Source of the DNA: JAAZFF01 sp964405775
GTDB taxonomy: Bacteria > Verrucomicrobiota > Kiritimatiellia > RFP12 > UBA3636
Reading direction: 5' to 3'
Length of the DNA stretch: 28,745 nt
Assembly: GCA_964405775.1 (NCBI GenBank)
Contig: CAYOPG010000023.1
Span: forward strand, 1 to 28,745
Under the pieces are notes generated by a model. That model saw nothing but the letters and a program-made list of their open reading frames with translations, did not search any database and had not been told where the DNA came from. The translations under genes and the position numbers were made by a program. Positions 14,100 through 22,449 of this stretch are shown here, piece by piece. The number at the start of each line of letters is the position of its first letter. Positions within the stretch are counted from its first letter, which is position 1.

Positions 14100-16082
14100 A
14101 TGAAAACATCAATGTTGTCTCGTAACACGAAGATCGCGTTGCTTGTCGCCCTGTTTGCTGTAAGCTCGGCGCCGCATGCATCGGGTGAGGTGACCGTGCG
14201 TGCGCGCATTACCAAGGTGGAGCCTGAAGCGCGCGTCCGCATTATGTGGACGTGGGGGGGCAGGGGACAAACCGCCGGCGACCCGGTCAATGGCGAATTC
14301 ACCGAGGTTCCGTTGTCCAAAATGGAGAGTCCCAAGCCAATCGCTGGCGGTCAATTATCGCTCGGTACAGATGAACTGGACGCATTGCTGGGTGCTACGG
14401 GGGAGAAGGACGGATATCTAGTTGAAAAAGGCAAATCAAGCGACTATCACTGGTTGCTGCCAGGGGTGTGGTCGCCTGCCGTGCCTCTCTCAAGTTTCCG
14501 CAATAATGGTCTAAAATATTTGACCGTTGCGGCGCGCGGCTGTTCCCTTGGTGACCACCGCAAGCCGGTAAAGCTTAAAAGCGTCGTTTTCGAATTCGAG
14601 ATTCTGGAGGATGGTCAGTCGCGTAAAGTCTTTTCGGAGGCTGGGGCAGATGGCCCCGTCGCGACGATCATTCTGCCCGTCCGGGCCCTTAACGCGAATC
14701 CTTCCGATCTTGCCACGTTGTACCGAGCCTGCGGGCTCTCCGAATACACACGCCGCTTGCGAGAAATGATGGAGGCACTCCCTTGGGCTGAAGATCGTCT
14801 GCCAGAGCGCTATGAGATAATGACTGATTGCGGCGGCTATGGAACTGAACTTTATGCCCGCACCAGCAACCGGGCGGTGTTCGACGATGAATTCCGCATA
14901 TTGCGGCAGATGGGTATCAACGGACTGCGCGGAAAGCCGTCTTTTTTTGACGGATACATCCGCGATGGCAGACCGGAGGCACTCGCGCTCGCAAAGGCTG
15001 CTATAGGCCGCGTCGAAGGTTATCCATACATACCTGCTCCATGGAACCGAAATTCAAAACGATTCCGCCCCCTGCCGTGGGAGGAAGGGGCAGGTTGCCT
15101 TTACCATCCGGTATATTCGAACCGCACAACACAAGCGCAGGTTCAGGTTGCAAAAGCGTTGAAGAGTTCAGAAGGACTTCCGTTTGAGACTTGCTGGTTG
15201 CTGAGTATCGACGAGATCGGCGATGCTTTCGGAGGCACTGCGGAGGGACGCAGCCACATGGGCGTCTGTCCGTATTGCATAGCCAAGTTTCGCGACTACC
15301 TGCGCGGTCACGGTTTGACGCCAGCCGATTTCGACGAGAAAAGCTGGGACGCAATACGCCCTACATTCGTGTATTTCTCAAAGTCTCATGCTGAACGTGT
15401 GCGCGAAGCTGAGAGGCAACGCAGGGAAAACGCCGCGCACCTGCCTGATACAGTCGACCCTCGCGTGATAAAGATGGAGGAGGATATTGATGAGCTGATG
15501 GGAAAGGTTGTGGAAAGTGCCGAGCCGGACGTTCCTACCGGGCCTGCAGCTGTTGAAGCCGACTTGCCTATCTCTCCGCGCGGCTGGCACAAACTGACAT
15601 ATTGGTCGCGCCGTTTCTTGAACGACGGTTCGGTCATGCTCTTCACGCCGATGCGAGACGCCTTCGCGGCGGCCAATGCGGCTAAACATAATGCGCTTGC
15701 CGATGGTAAGAGCGATTCGCCTGCGGCACGCCAACCTTGGCTTTTCACATACGCTCTTCGAGGAAACACATTCCTGATGGGTGGACAAAGCATAGATTTC
15801 TTTGACTTCTACCGATATGCTGACACTGGATTCATGTACGAGACATCTAACCGCGATCCGAGGGTATGGTCTTGGGACAGCTATCTCTGTGATGTCGGGC
15901 GGATGCTTCACGATAAATTGGGCCTGGCCTTTGGCATATACATCAAGCCGCACCGCGGTGCCGGCATGCAGCGCGCTTTATCAGCGGTGGCAGGAGTTCT
16001 CGCACTCTGTACTGGTACACATACGGTCCGGAATGGACAAAGGGCGATTCGTTTGGTGGCTCAACAAATACGATGGCGATAG
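14100..16082 (+). CDS. Secreted glycosidase-like protein, N-terminal part (reading frame broken near 15990)
   Basis: As read, 660 residues with an N-terminal signal peptide (hydrophobic 11-25, likely cleavage after about residue 29). The mature part begins with a beta-rich region (about 30-200) and continues into a probable (beta/alpha) barrel (about 230-620). LSIDEIGD (368-375) puts Asp 371 and Glu 372 at the end of a predicted strand, as in clan-A glycoside hydrolases, and CPYCIAKFRDYL follows. Roughly the last 30 residues (from about codon 630) do not look like protein, whereas another frame from about 15990 continues with good protein sequence into the next entry, so the natural product is longer. 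No family could be named with certainty; GH42-like or an uncharacterised PVC family is most likely. It follows the oxidoreductase by 24 bases. Confidence 0.75.
   Translation: MKTSMLSRNTKIALLVALFAVSSAPHASGEVTVRARITKVEPEARVRIMWTWGGRGQTAGDPVNGEFTEVPLSKMESPKPIAGGQLSLGTDELDALLGATGEKDGYLVEKGKSSDYHWLLPGVWSPAVPLSSFRNNGLKYLTVAARGCSLGDHRKPVKLKSVVFEFEILEDGQSRKVFSEAGADGPVATIILPVRALNANPSDLATLYRACGLSEYTRRLREMMEALPWAEDRLPERYEIMTDCGGYGTELYARTSNRAVFDDEFRILRQMGINGLRGKPSFFDGYIRDGRPEALALAKAAIGRVEGYPYIPAPWNRNSKRFRPLPWEEGAGCLYHPVYSNRTTQAQVQVAKALKSSEGLPFETCWLLSIDEIGDAFGGTAEGRSHMGVCPYCIAKFRDYLRGHGLTPADFDEKSWDAIRPTFVYFSKSHAERVREAERQRRENAAHLPDTVDPRVIKMEEDIDELMGKVVESAEPDVPTGPAAVEADLPISPRGWHKLTYWSRRFLNDGSVMLFTPMRDAFAAANAAKHNALADGKSDSPAARQPWLFTYALRGNTFLMGGQSIDFFDFYRYADTGFMYETSNRDPRVWSWDSYLCDVGRMLHDKLGLAFGIYIKPHRGAGMQRALSAVAGVLALCTGTHTVRNGQRAIRLVAQQIRWR
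15917..16082 (+). other. Frameshift interval joining the two halves of the glycosidase-like gene
   Basis: The upstream frame stays open until 16082 and the downstream frame is open from 15917, so the indel must lie between them. The best joint is around 15985-16000: the upstream frame reads ALSAVAG, then the other frame continues SSRTLYWYTYGPEWTKG. The combined span 14100-17116 is 3017 bases, one short of a multiple of three, so a single missing base would restore about 1005 residues. There is no clear slippery heptamer, which argues for a mutation or a sequencing or assembly error over programmed frameshifting. Confidence 0.8.
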
Positions 16083-17116
16083 TCAGCCAGACCGCCCGTC
16101 TGATCGGTGAGGCCGAACCTGTTACATGGAGCGGTCGCTGGACCTTTCCTGCAGAAGTCGCTGTCGTGCGCCCGCGTACATCGGAATTCTTTGGCAACAG
16201 CGCCCAGTGGGAAGATGGCAAATGGGTCTACACGGCGCTCCAGCAGGCGCACCTTCCGATGGATCCGCTTGACGAAGAATGGCTCATGAGCGAGGATTTG
16301 TCACAATACAAGGCTATATACGTTACTGGCTCGCACATTAGGCGTGAAGTCGCAATGCGTCTTACCGAATACGTCAGGGATGGCGGCTCGCTATTCACCG
16401 GATGCGGTGGACTTTACCGCGACGAGGCCGGCGAGGTGATAGAGGAGCTTTTGCCTGTCTTCGGAGTTCAATCCCGTTCCGATCCAGAACTTTGGGGTAG
16501 GGTGCCGCGCTACGGTGCCACCGCTCTGGGCGCCGTTAGCGCAATCTCGAATGCCCCTGCCAATGCCATCGTTAAACTTGCCGACGGCTCCACATTCGGA
16601 CTTCAAGTTGGCTGGGAGAAATTCAGAGTTGAGCCTGGCGCGGAATTGCTCGCGACGTTCAACGATGGATCACCCGCGTTTGTCCGCAACCGCTTTGGAA
16701 AAGGGAATGCGTATCTTGCCGCTTGGTACACTGGCGTCGAATATGCCACGTCTGTTATGAAGGAGGGCTACAACACCGCAATAGACTTCCCTTCAAGTCA
16801 ACGCTCTATTATTGCAATGCCCGCCGTTGTTGCAGGGGCTAAGCCTGTGGTCGACGCGTCCAGCCCGGCTGTCGAGGGCGTGCGCATGATCAATCCTGAA
16901 ACGGGGCGTGAAGCGGTTGTGTTGATGAACTGGGGGCGCAACGGCCATAATCTGGTTGGCATAGAAAATCTAAGCGTACGCATACGCGACGCTGGTGCTT
17001 GGAAAGGCGCCCGTTCTGTGTCTCAACGCCGCTCTGTACCCGCTAGGCGCGAAGGCGCCGACCTAGTCATAGAACTAAGAGAGCTGAATAACGGCGACGT
17101 GCTGCTGTTGGAGTAA
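16073..17116 (+). CDS. Secreted glycosidase-like protein, C-terminal part (GATase1-like domain)
   Basis: Continuation of the preceding gene in another frame. It is listed from its first in-frame ATG (16073), but coding sequence in this frame is evident from about 15990 and there is no Shine-Dalgarno sequence at 16073, so it is not an independent gene. The 347 residues include a class I glutamine-amidotransferase-like fold (SQYKAIYVTGSHI, then EYVRDGGSLFTGCGG), as in the trimerisation domain of GH42 beta-galactosidases, where it is non-catalytic. A beta-sandwich-like C-terminus follows, ending NNGDVLLLE. This supports glycosidase function for the intact protein. The stop at 17116 is followed by a convergent gene after 100 bases. 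Confidence 0.75.
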   Translation: MAIVSQTARLIGEAEPVTWSGRWTFPAEVAVVRPRTSEFFGNSAQWEDGKWVYTALQQAHLPMDPLDEEWLMSEDLSQYKAIYVTGSHIRREVAMRLTEYVRDGGSLFTGCGGLYRDEAGEVIEELLPVFGVQSRSDPELWGRVPRYGATALGAVSAISNAPANAIVKLADGSTFGLQVGWEKFRVEPGAELLATFNDGSPAFVRNRFGKGNAYLAAWYTGVEYATSVMKEGYNTAIDFPSSQRSIIAMPAVVAGAKPVVDASSPAVEGVRMINPETGREAVVLMNWGRNGHNLVGIENLSVRIRDAGAWKGARSVSQRRSVPARREGADLVIELRELNNGDVLLLE

Positions 17117-17131
17117 ACCCAAACTCCTGAT

Positions 17132-17153
17132 CTCGCCTAAAATTATAAGCGAG
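17132..17153. terminator. Possible bidirectional terminator between convergent genes
   Basis: CTCGC (17132-17136) and GCGAG (17149-17153) can pair. A mismatch follows, then TA/TA pairs inside, leaving an AT-rich loop. It sits in the 100-base gap between the convergent glycosidase-like and threonine synthase genes. There is no long T-tract on either side, so intrinsic termination would be weak. Confidence 0.3.
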
Positions 17154-17216
17154 CCACTAAACTCTTTCCCTTGTGGAAAATAGAGGATAGCCCGTTGACG
17201 CTGCCTTATTGTTTTA

Positions 17217-18617
17217 TTACACGCTGCCGCTGATCTTGCCGTCGATGTAGCGTGCGATGGTCTCGTAGTCGTTCGGCAAAATCTCTTTGCGGCTTGGAAG
17301 TCCTTTGAGCGCTTCGATTTGAGGCGCGGTTGCAAGACCGGTTTTGTCCGTCGCTTTTTCGATGGCGTCAGGAAATTTGCCGGGATGTGCCGTGGCCAGG
17401 CAGATTATCGGAGAGTCCGATTCCTTTTGCGAAAGCGCGACATGGACGCCGACAGCCGAATGCGGATCAAGTAGATAGCCGTAGTCATCGTGGAAGCGTC
17501 GGATTGTGGCGAGCGTGTCCGCTGTGTCGGCCCGACCTGCCCTTATAACAGAATCCGGTTCAGTTGAAGCGGCTGGATTTTCAATTTTGAGGCTCTTGTT
17601 GTCAGCGAAAGACTTCATCCAGTCATTAAGCGTGGCAGAGTTTCGACCAGCGCGCAGAAAGAGCCAGCGTTCGAAATTAGAGGCGATCTGTATGTCCATC
17701 GACGGGCTGAGCGTAGGAACCACTTCACCGATTGAGTACACGCCCGTATTGAAAAAACGTGAGAGAATGTCGTTCTCGTTGGTGGCGAGATAGAGTTTGT
17801 CGACAGGCAACCCCATTAACGCCGCCACGTAGCCGGCGAATATGTCGCCGAAGTTGCCAGTGGGCACGCTGAAAGAAACTTTTTGGGCGCCGGTGCGTGC
17901 CTGCACCTTGAAAGCGCTGTAGAAGTAGTAGACGATTTGTGCGAGCACCCGGGCCCAGTTTATGGAGTTCACCGCGCCGAGGTTGTTTTTATCTTTGAAC
18001 TCAAGATCCCCGAAAAGTTGTTTTACTATCCTCTGCGCATCATCAAACGTGCCTTGCAGGGCAATGTTGAAGACGTTGTCGTCGGTCACGGTCGTCATCT
18101 GCATTTCCTGAACAGGGCTGACACGTTTGTCAGGGTGCATGACGAAGATTCGTATGCCTTTGCGGTTGCGCACGCCGTGTATTGCGGCTGAGCCGGTGTC
18201 GCCTGAAGTGGCGGCTACAATGTTGAGCTCGCCACCTGATTTGGCGAGAAGGTACTCGAACATGTTGCCGAGAAACTGCAGCGCAACATCCTTGAAAGCG
18301 AGGGTCGGGCCGTGGAACAGCTCCAGTATGTGGACTGGGCCAACCTGCTTGACCGGCGCGACATCTTTGTCGCGGAAAACCGCGTAGCTGCGGTTTACTA
18401 TGTTCCGCAGATCCGCCTCCGGTATGTCATCGGCGTAGAGCTTGATGATTTCGCAGGCAAGATTCTGGTACGAGAGTTTAGCCCATGAGGCAAGTTTGTC
18501 CGAGACGTCTGGAAATGACTCTGGCAAAAGAAGGCCGCCATCGCGCGCGAGGCCGGTCATGACCGCTTCCTTGAAAGTGGCAGGGGAACCGTCGCCCCTT
18601 GTGCTGATATACTTCAT
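17217..18617 (-). CDS. thrC: Threonine synthase
   Basis: PLP-dependent enzyme converting O-phosphohomoserine to threonine in the cytoplasm, the last step of threonine synthesis. The ATG at 18617 gives 466 residues beginning MKYISTRGDG, the typical ThrC start. A longer reading to a GTG at 18650 would overlap pyrE and add 11 atypical residues. ThrC features are the N-terminal swivel (DGGLLLPE, 26-33), the PLP lysine in LAFKDVA (K109), the phosphate loop TSGDTGSAA, and the asparagine-containing VNSINWAR. Length and motifs match the long bacterial and fungal ThrC class. The start is one base after the pyrE stop, so the two are almost certainly co-transcribed and coupled. No leader-peptide attenuator is visible. 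Confidence 0.97.
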   Translation of the reverse strand: MKYISTRGDGSPATFKEAVMTGLARDGGLLLPESFPDVSDKLASWAKLSYQNLACEIIKLYADDIPEADLRNIVNRSYAVFRDKDVAPVKQVGPVHILELFHGPTLAFKDVALQFLGNMFEYLLAKSGGELNIVAATSGDTGSAAIHGVRNRKGIRIFVMHPDKRVSPVQEMQMTTVTDDNVFNIALQGTFDDAQRIVKQLFGDLEFKDKNNLGAVNSINWARVLAQIVYYFYSAFKVQARTGAQKVSFSVPTGNFGDIFAGYVAALMGLPVDKLYLATNENDILSRFFNTGVYSIGEVVPTLSPSMDIQIASNFERWLFLRAGRNSATLNDWMKSFADNKSLKIENPAASTEPDSVIRAGRADTADTLATIRRFHDDYGYLLDPHSAVGVHVALSQKESDSPIICLATAHPGKFPDAIEKATDKTGLATAPQIEALKGLPSRKEILPNDYETIARYIDGKISGSV

Positions 18618-18618
18618 A

Positions 18619-19191
18619 TTATGATCCGGGATGGATCGCTTTTGAGCCACGCGCGCAGTGAGGGCAGTCCTTTTGTTCCCATGTCACAGGCGACATCTGC
18701 AGTAGTGAATAGTGCGGTATCGCCCCAAATTTAGCATTGCCATTGCTGCGATCCACGAGCGTAACGACGGCAAGCACCTTGCCACCATTGGCCTCAACAA
18801 TGTCAATAGTCTCCTGGACGCGACCGCCGCGCGTAACGACGTCCTCGGCAACGATCACTGGTTCCTCAGGGAGTATGCCGAAGCGGCGCAATACAAGCTT
18901 GCCATCCTGTTTCTCCGTGAAAATACTTTTCTTCTCGAGCGCCCGCGCCACCTCATAGCCCACCAGGATTCCGCCAAGCGCTGGTGATATGACGGTGGTT
19001 GCTCCGGTAGCTATTTCCTTCGGCAGCATTTTAGCAAGTTCGACGCAGAGCTTTTCTGACTGGCGGGGAAAGCGCAGAAGATTCGCGCATTGAAAGAAAT
19101 CAGCGCTGTGCAGCCCCGACCTCAATTCAAAGTGCCCGTGCAGGAGTGCCCCCGTGTTTGCTAGTATCTCGAGAACTTGCTGTTGTGTCAT
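18619..19191 (-). CDS. pyrE: Orotate phosphoribosyltransferase
   Basis: Makes orotidine 5'-phosphate from orotate and PRPP in pyrimidine synthesis; cytoplasmic dimer. It has 190 residues, normal for PyrE. The PRPP-binding motif VIVAEDVVTRGG is at 112-123, the conserved FELRSGLHSADFFQ at 21-34, and the CPHCARG...KPGS-like C-terminus (176-190, here AIHPGS) is typical of one bacterial PyrE subgroup. The ATG at 19191 lacks a clear Shine-Dalgarno sequence; a run of five CAA triplets lies 15-30 bases upstream in the transcript. A gap of 129 bases separates it from the ComF-family gene, so it may have its own promoter, and thrC follows one base after its stop. UMP synthase is not fused to it. Confidence 0.97.
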   Translation of the reverse strand: MTQQQVLEILANTGALLHGHFELRSGLHSADFFQCANLLRFPRQSEKLCVELAKMLPKEIATGATTVISPALGGILVGYEVARALEKKSIFTEKQDGKLVLRRFGILPEEPVIVAEDVVTRGGRVQETIDIVEANGGKVLAVVTLVDRSNGNAKFGAIPHYSLLQMSPVTWEQKDCPHCARGSKAIHPGS

Positions 19192-19206
19192 TTTGGATTA
19201 AAGCCC

Positions 19207-19221
19207 TTGTTGTTGTTGTTG
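19207..19221. repeat. Trinucleotide microsatellite (TTG)5
   Basis: Five perfect TTG copies on the plus strand, read as CAA repeats in the pyrE transcript leader. They lie in the 129-base gap between the ComF-family gene and pyrE, where no Shine-Dalgarno sequence is seen. The tract may be an unstructured leader or a slippage-prone site. Confidence 0.6.
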
Positions 19222-19320
19222 AAAAAGAAATGCCCAGCAGCCATATACACTCTGCGCCGCTTGAAAACTTTTGCAGTATATCTTGAACCACGCCTTTCGG
19301 GCAACTAAAATCAATTTTCG

Positions 19321-20037
19321 CTAGTCGCGCGCAAGGGTGACCGCAAGAACCCGTTCGGCGCCGTTTGCTTTGAGGGTGGCTGCACATTCGGAGAGCGTGG
19401 CACCCGTGGTCATGACGTCGTCAACAAGCAGTATGCAGCGTCCGTAAACCAAAGGGCGCATATTCGGTGGCGACAGGAAAGCTCCCGCGACGTTTTTGCG
19501 CCGCTGGGCTGCATCCAGATGTGTCTGTGTTGGGGTGTTGCGTGCACGGCGCAAAATTTTTGGGACGTTGGGTATAGAAAGGTTGCAGGCTAAATCTTTC
19601 GCTAGTATGGCCGCTTGGTTGTAACCTCTTGAGCGTTGTTTAACCGGACTTAGCGGGACAGGGCAGATTATGTCGATGCTTTCGGAACTGAAGTTGGCTA
19701 TGACGCACCCCTCCAGAAGTTCGCCCAGCTCGCGCCGCAGCCATGTTGCCTTGTTATATTTGAACTTGTGAACAAGAGTGCGCAAAGGTCCGGAAAACGC
19801 TCCGGCGCTGCGGGCGGCGTCGAATTTGGGCGCCTGCGAGTGGCATTGTCCACACACTGCCACGACGTTGCCCGCCGACTCGGGGTTCATCATCATTTTG
19901 CCGCAGATGGAGCAGCAGGCCAGGGTAGGGTGGATCGTTACCGCAGCACGGCAATTTGCGCAGACGTGCGTTTCGGCTGTGGCTCCGCAGACGGCGCAGG
20001 ATGTGGGGTAGATTATATCAAGCAGTGGTTTCAGCAT
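19321..20037 (-). CDS. ComF/GntX-family phosphoribosyltransferase-like protein
   Basis: 238 residues in the usual ComF layout: an N-terminal double zinc ribbon with cysteine pairs C14/C17, C26/C29, C42/C45 and C62/C65, then a type I phosphoribosyltransferase domain with the PRPP motif LLVDDVMTTGATL (203-215). KQRSRGYNQA (133-142) and TPTQTHLDAAQRRKNV are family signatures. Relatives in Bacillus and Haemophilus take part in DNA uptake during transformation, but many non-competent bacteria carry ComF-like genes and its biochemical role is unclear. The ATG at 20037 overlaps the end of the Kdo transferase gene by 7 bases, so the two are coupled. No other competence genes are visible here. Confidence 0.93.
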   Translation of the reverse strand: MLKPLLDIIYPTSCAVCGATAETHVCANCRAAVTIHPTLACCSICGKMMMNPESAGNVVAVCGQCHSQAPKFDAARSAGAFSGPLRTLVHKFKYNKATWLRRELGELLEGCVIANFSSESIDIICPVPLSPVKQRSRGYNQAAILAKDLACNLSIPNVPKILRRARNTPTQTHLDAAQRRKNVAGAFLSPPNMRPLVYGRCILLVDDVMTTGATLSECAATLKANGAERVLAVTLARD

Positions 20038-21344
20038 TTGTCCAATTGAGCGAGGATGGCTTCGGCGCTGCGACCAAGCGCCCCCCGCTGACCCTCAACG
20101 ACTGCGCGCGCCTTTTCACCAAGTGCCATGCTTGTGGCAGTGTCGCCACACAGACGCATAACCGCCTGCTTGAGCTCAACAGCGTCCTGGATTTCGAGGA
20201 TCGCGCACTTCTCGCGGAACAAGTCCATGACTGATGCGAAGTTTTGCGTGTTCGGCCCCACGATCACGGCTCTGCCAGCCGAGGCGGGCTCTATCATGTT
20301 TTGTCCGCCGATGTTCGGTGCGAGTGTCTTGCCTACGAATACAATGTCGGCAAGCGAGTATAGCGGGAAAAGCTCGCCGGTTGTATCGACTAATAGTATG
20401 GCGTCCTGATCCCCGGAATTCGGGTCTGAACCCTTCTTCATGCGGCTGCGGCGGATTGTTTTGAATCCCGCTTCGGCAAGTTCTCTTTCGACTTCGTCAC
20501 CGCGTTCTGCATGTCTTGGCACTATTACCAGGCGTAGACCAGGCGTGACCTCGCGCGCATGGTGCCATGCCTCGGCAATTGCCGTCTCCTCCGCTTGCCA
20601 TGTGGACCCTCCAAGGAGTATCTTCGAGTCTGACGCAATGCCTGCCTCCGACAATGTTCTGCGAGCCGTCTCAAGGGCTTCGGGGGAGGCTGGCTTAACA
20701 TCAAATTTGACCGTGCCCATCACGTGTACGCTTGCTGGCGGCGCTCCCGCGGCAATGAGGCGGTCGCGGTCCGTGGTTGACTGCACGAGCATTGTTGAGA
20801 ACGACTCAAACACCTCTTTAAAGAAGAACTTGAGCTTCTTGTAGCGCGGCGCAGAGCGGTCTGAGATACGCCCGTTGACCAGTATTACAGGTGTCCCGTT
20901 CTTTTTTAAGCGTCGAATAAGATTCGGCCAGAACTCCGATTCGGTCAGAACCAGCGCCTTGGCATTTATTATCTTGAGGGATTTTCGCACAACGTGTGGA
21001 AAATCCACAGGAAGATAGATGAGTACGTCCTCCGATCGCGCGAGCTTTTCGCAAACTGCATGGCCTGTCGAGCTTGTGGTTGATATGACGAATGATTCTT
21101 CCGGTGCCAGTCGCCGCAGTTCGTTTATGACAGAGCCTGCGAGGTTAGCTTCGCCGACGCTTACGGCGTGTACCCAGATGCGCGGCTTTTCCGACAGGCG
21201 TGCCGCGACCTCGGGCGAAAACTTGCCTAGCCGCTGTCCGAAATCCTCCTTGTAACCGCCGCGTTTGCGCATCCGCAGGAAAAACTTCGGAAGCATCAGC
21301 GTATAACCGATTGCGAAGAGGATGTTGTAAATAAACCAGCGCAC
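20031..21344 (-). CDS. waaA: 3-deoxy-D-manno-octulosonic acid (Kdo) transferase
   Basis: Inner-membrane-bound GT30 glycosyltransferase that transfers Kdo from CMP-Kdo to lipid A precursors, on the cytoplasmic face. It has 437 residues, close to the family's usual 420-430. A hydrophobic N-terminal anchor (1-23) is followed by GGYKEDFGQRLGKF (29-42) and VHAVSVGEANLA (58-69), where Glu 65 fits the conserved catalytic base. The C-terminal GT-B half holds the ribose/phosphate-binding region around MIEPASAGRAVIVGPNTQNF. The start is GTG at 21344 (MRWFIYNILF), 12 bases after the preceding stop and without a Shine-Dalgarno sequence. Its presence implies a lipopolysaccharide-type outer membrane. How many Kdo residues it adds cannot be told. 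Confidence 0.96.
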   Translation of the reverse strand: MRWFIYNILFAIGYTLMLPKFFLRMRKRGGYKEDFGQRLGKFSPEVAARLSEKPRIWVHAVSVGEANLAGSVINELRRLAPEESFVISTTSSTGHAVCEKLARSEDVLIYLPVDFPHVVRKSLKIINAKALVLTESEFWPNLIRRLKKNGTPVILVNGRISDRSAPRYKKLKFFFKEVFESFSTMLVQSTTDRDRLIAAGAPPASVHVMGTVKFDVKPASPEALETARRTLSEAGIASDSKILLGGSTWQAEETAIAEAWHHAREVTPGLRLVIVPRHAERGDEVERELAEAGFKTIRRSRMKKGSDPNSGDQDAILLVDTTGELFPLYSLADIVFVGKTLAPNIGGQNMIEPASAGRAVIVGPNTQNFASVMDLFREKCAILEIQDAVELKQAVMRLCGDTATSMALGEKARAVVEGQRGALGRSAEAILAQLDKC

Positions 21345-21356
21345 TTTATTAGAAAA

Positions 21357-22313
21357 TTAATCTGTGATTGTTGTTCCCGGCAGGGTTTCCATGAAATCGA
21401 GTTCGGGCGTCCCGTCCGGGCCGATCTGTTCGCACGCATAGATGCGGTTTTCGGGCTCGTCATGCCAGATCAGCGCCTTGCCGTTGTGCCACCGACGGCT
21501 CATGAAACGTTCCTTGTGGTGTTCGCGCGGAGCATTGAAGATCAACCGTCTCGCGTTGTGACCGTTCACGTGGCAGGGTGTGGACCCGTCCACGCGGATT
21601 GAGTTAGTCATCAGGATAGGGCGGTAAAATTCGGTTAAGTCGTTGTCTCGGAAGACCATGTCGGCAAGCCCCCATCGGCGGAACACGACCTTGCGCTTTG
21701 TGGTTTCGCTTTCAAAGTTCATCAGCACGTTTGCGGGCAGCACCACCACATCCTCGATCTTGTAGTCCCATGGCAGCCTGCAGTGTATCCCGTGCATGTT
21801 GTACTCGCAGGCATTTTCATCATCGTTGAAATCGAATGCCTCGAGAATCGGCCGTATGATTTCCTCGCGCCCTTTTTTGCTTGAGTGCCCCTCGAACACC
21901 CAGCGTATAAGATGCATTGTGGAGGGGTTGAATGCCATAGCCTGACAAGGGGTGCTTTCATCAAGCCAGCCAACCAGAAATTCCCCGACAGTTGCGGTGC
22001 TGATGTCGTCCGAGCGCAGGTCGGGAGCGTTTTTCTTCCCGAGGATGTTGTTGACAAGAAATGTCGTCATTGTGGTCAGGCTGTCTGGCTCGCGGCTGCA
22101 TGGCTCCCAGCCCACGGTCGCCTCCAAGCCGCGGCGCGTGTTGAACTCCACGCGTCCGACTCGGTCAGCAAGTGCATACCTTGGCACCTCCCAATCTGGC
22201 GGCACCTGCGTCCTGACATGGTGCCAGGCGAACTTGCGCCACTTCCCAGGGGCGAGAACCTCTTTAGACAAGTTGGGCTTGCGCTGCTTTCCGATTTCCT
22301 CTTTTTTCTTCAT
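21357..22313 (-). CDS. Conserved-looking protein of unknown function with two tandem repeats
   Basis: 318 residues, not recognised. There is no signal peptide or membrane segment, and the N-terminus is lysine-rich, so it is probably cytoplasmic. The sequence falls into two similar halves: QVPPDWEV (36-43) followed by an F-rich strand region and VGWEPC, and again RLPWDYKI (179-186) followed by VLMNFE and VVFRRWG. Each half is about 145 residues and looks like an alternating beta fold with many aromatic residues. The second half ends with LIWHDEPENRIYACEQIGP, suggesting a compact ligand-binding or nucleotide-associated domain, but nothing supports a specific role. The ATG at 22313 has AGGATG just upstream. 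It precedes waaA by 12 bases and is probably co-transcribed with it. Confidence 0.85.
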   Translation of the reverse strand: MKKKEEIGKQRKPNLSKEVLAPGKWRKFAWHHVRTQVPPDWEVPRYALADRVGRVEFNTRRGLEATVGWEPCSREPDSLTTMTTFLVNNILGKKNAPDLRSDDISTATVGEFLVGWLDESTPCQAMAFNPSTMHLIRWVFEGHSSKKGREEIIRPILEAFDFNDDENACEYNMHGIHCRLPWDYKIEDVVVLPANVLMNFESETTKRKVVFRRWGLADMVFRDNDLTEFYRPILMTNSIRVDGSTPCHVNGHNARRLIFNAPREHHKERFMSRRWHNGKALIWHDEPENRIYACEQIGPDGTPELDFMETLPGTTITD

Positions 22314-22345
22314 AGCATCCTATTTTGCTTCATTTGCCCCTTCCA

Positions 22346-22402
22346 CGCAAGCCGTAATGTGTATTGGACTATTGTGAAACAGGTAACGGCATGACGCTTG
22401 CG
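22346..22402. promoter_or_regulatory. Imperfect stem-loop in the gap upstream of the unknown gene-waaA cluster
   Basis: CGCAAG (22346-22351) pairs with CTTGCG (22397-22402), and GCCGT (22351-22355) pairs with ACGGC (22386-22390) across a 6-base bulge and a loop of about 30 bases. The stem lies in the 136-base gap between the nitroreductase stop and the next gene. It could be a terminator, processing site or attenuator; there is no U-tract directly after it. Confidence 0.35.
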
Positions 22403-22449
22403 GAGGCCTAAGGCGGAATTATGGCGGAGGGCAGGGAAGGCGCGGAAAT

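Noticed and set aside
15378..15953. Minus-strand 191-codon open frame
   Set aside because: Antisense to the glycosidase-like gene, with no recognisable motif.
15802..16110. Third frame across the frameshift interval (LYQRWQEFSHS)
   Set aside because: It looks briefly protein-like, but it would need two compensating shifts; the single-shift explanation fits the flanking sequence and total length better.
19127..19387. Minus-strand 86-codon open frame covering the ComF-pyrE gap
   Set aside because: It overlaps both neighbouring genes, has no ribosome site, and includes the CAA repeat as a Thr run.
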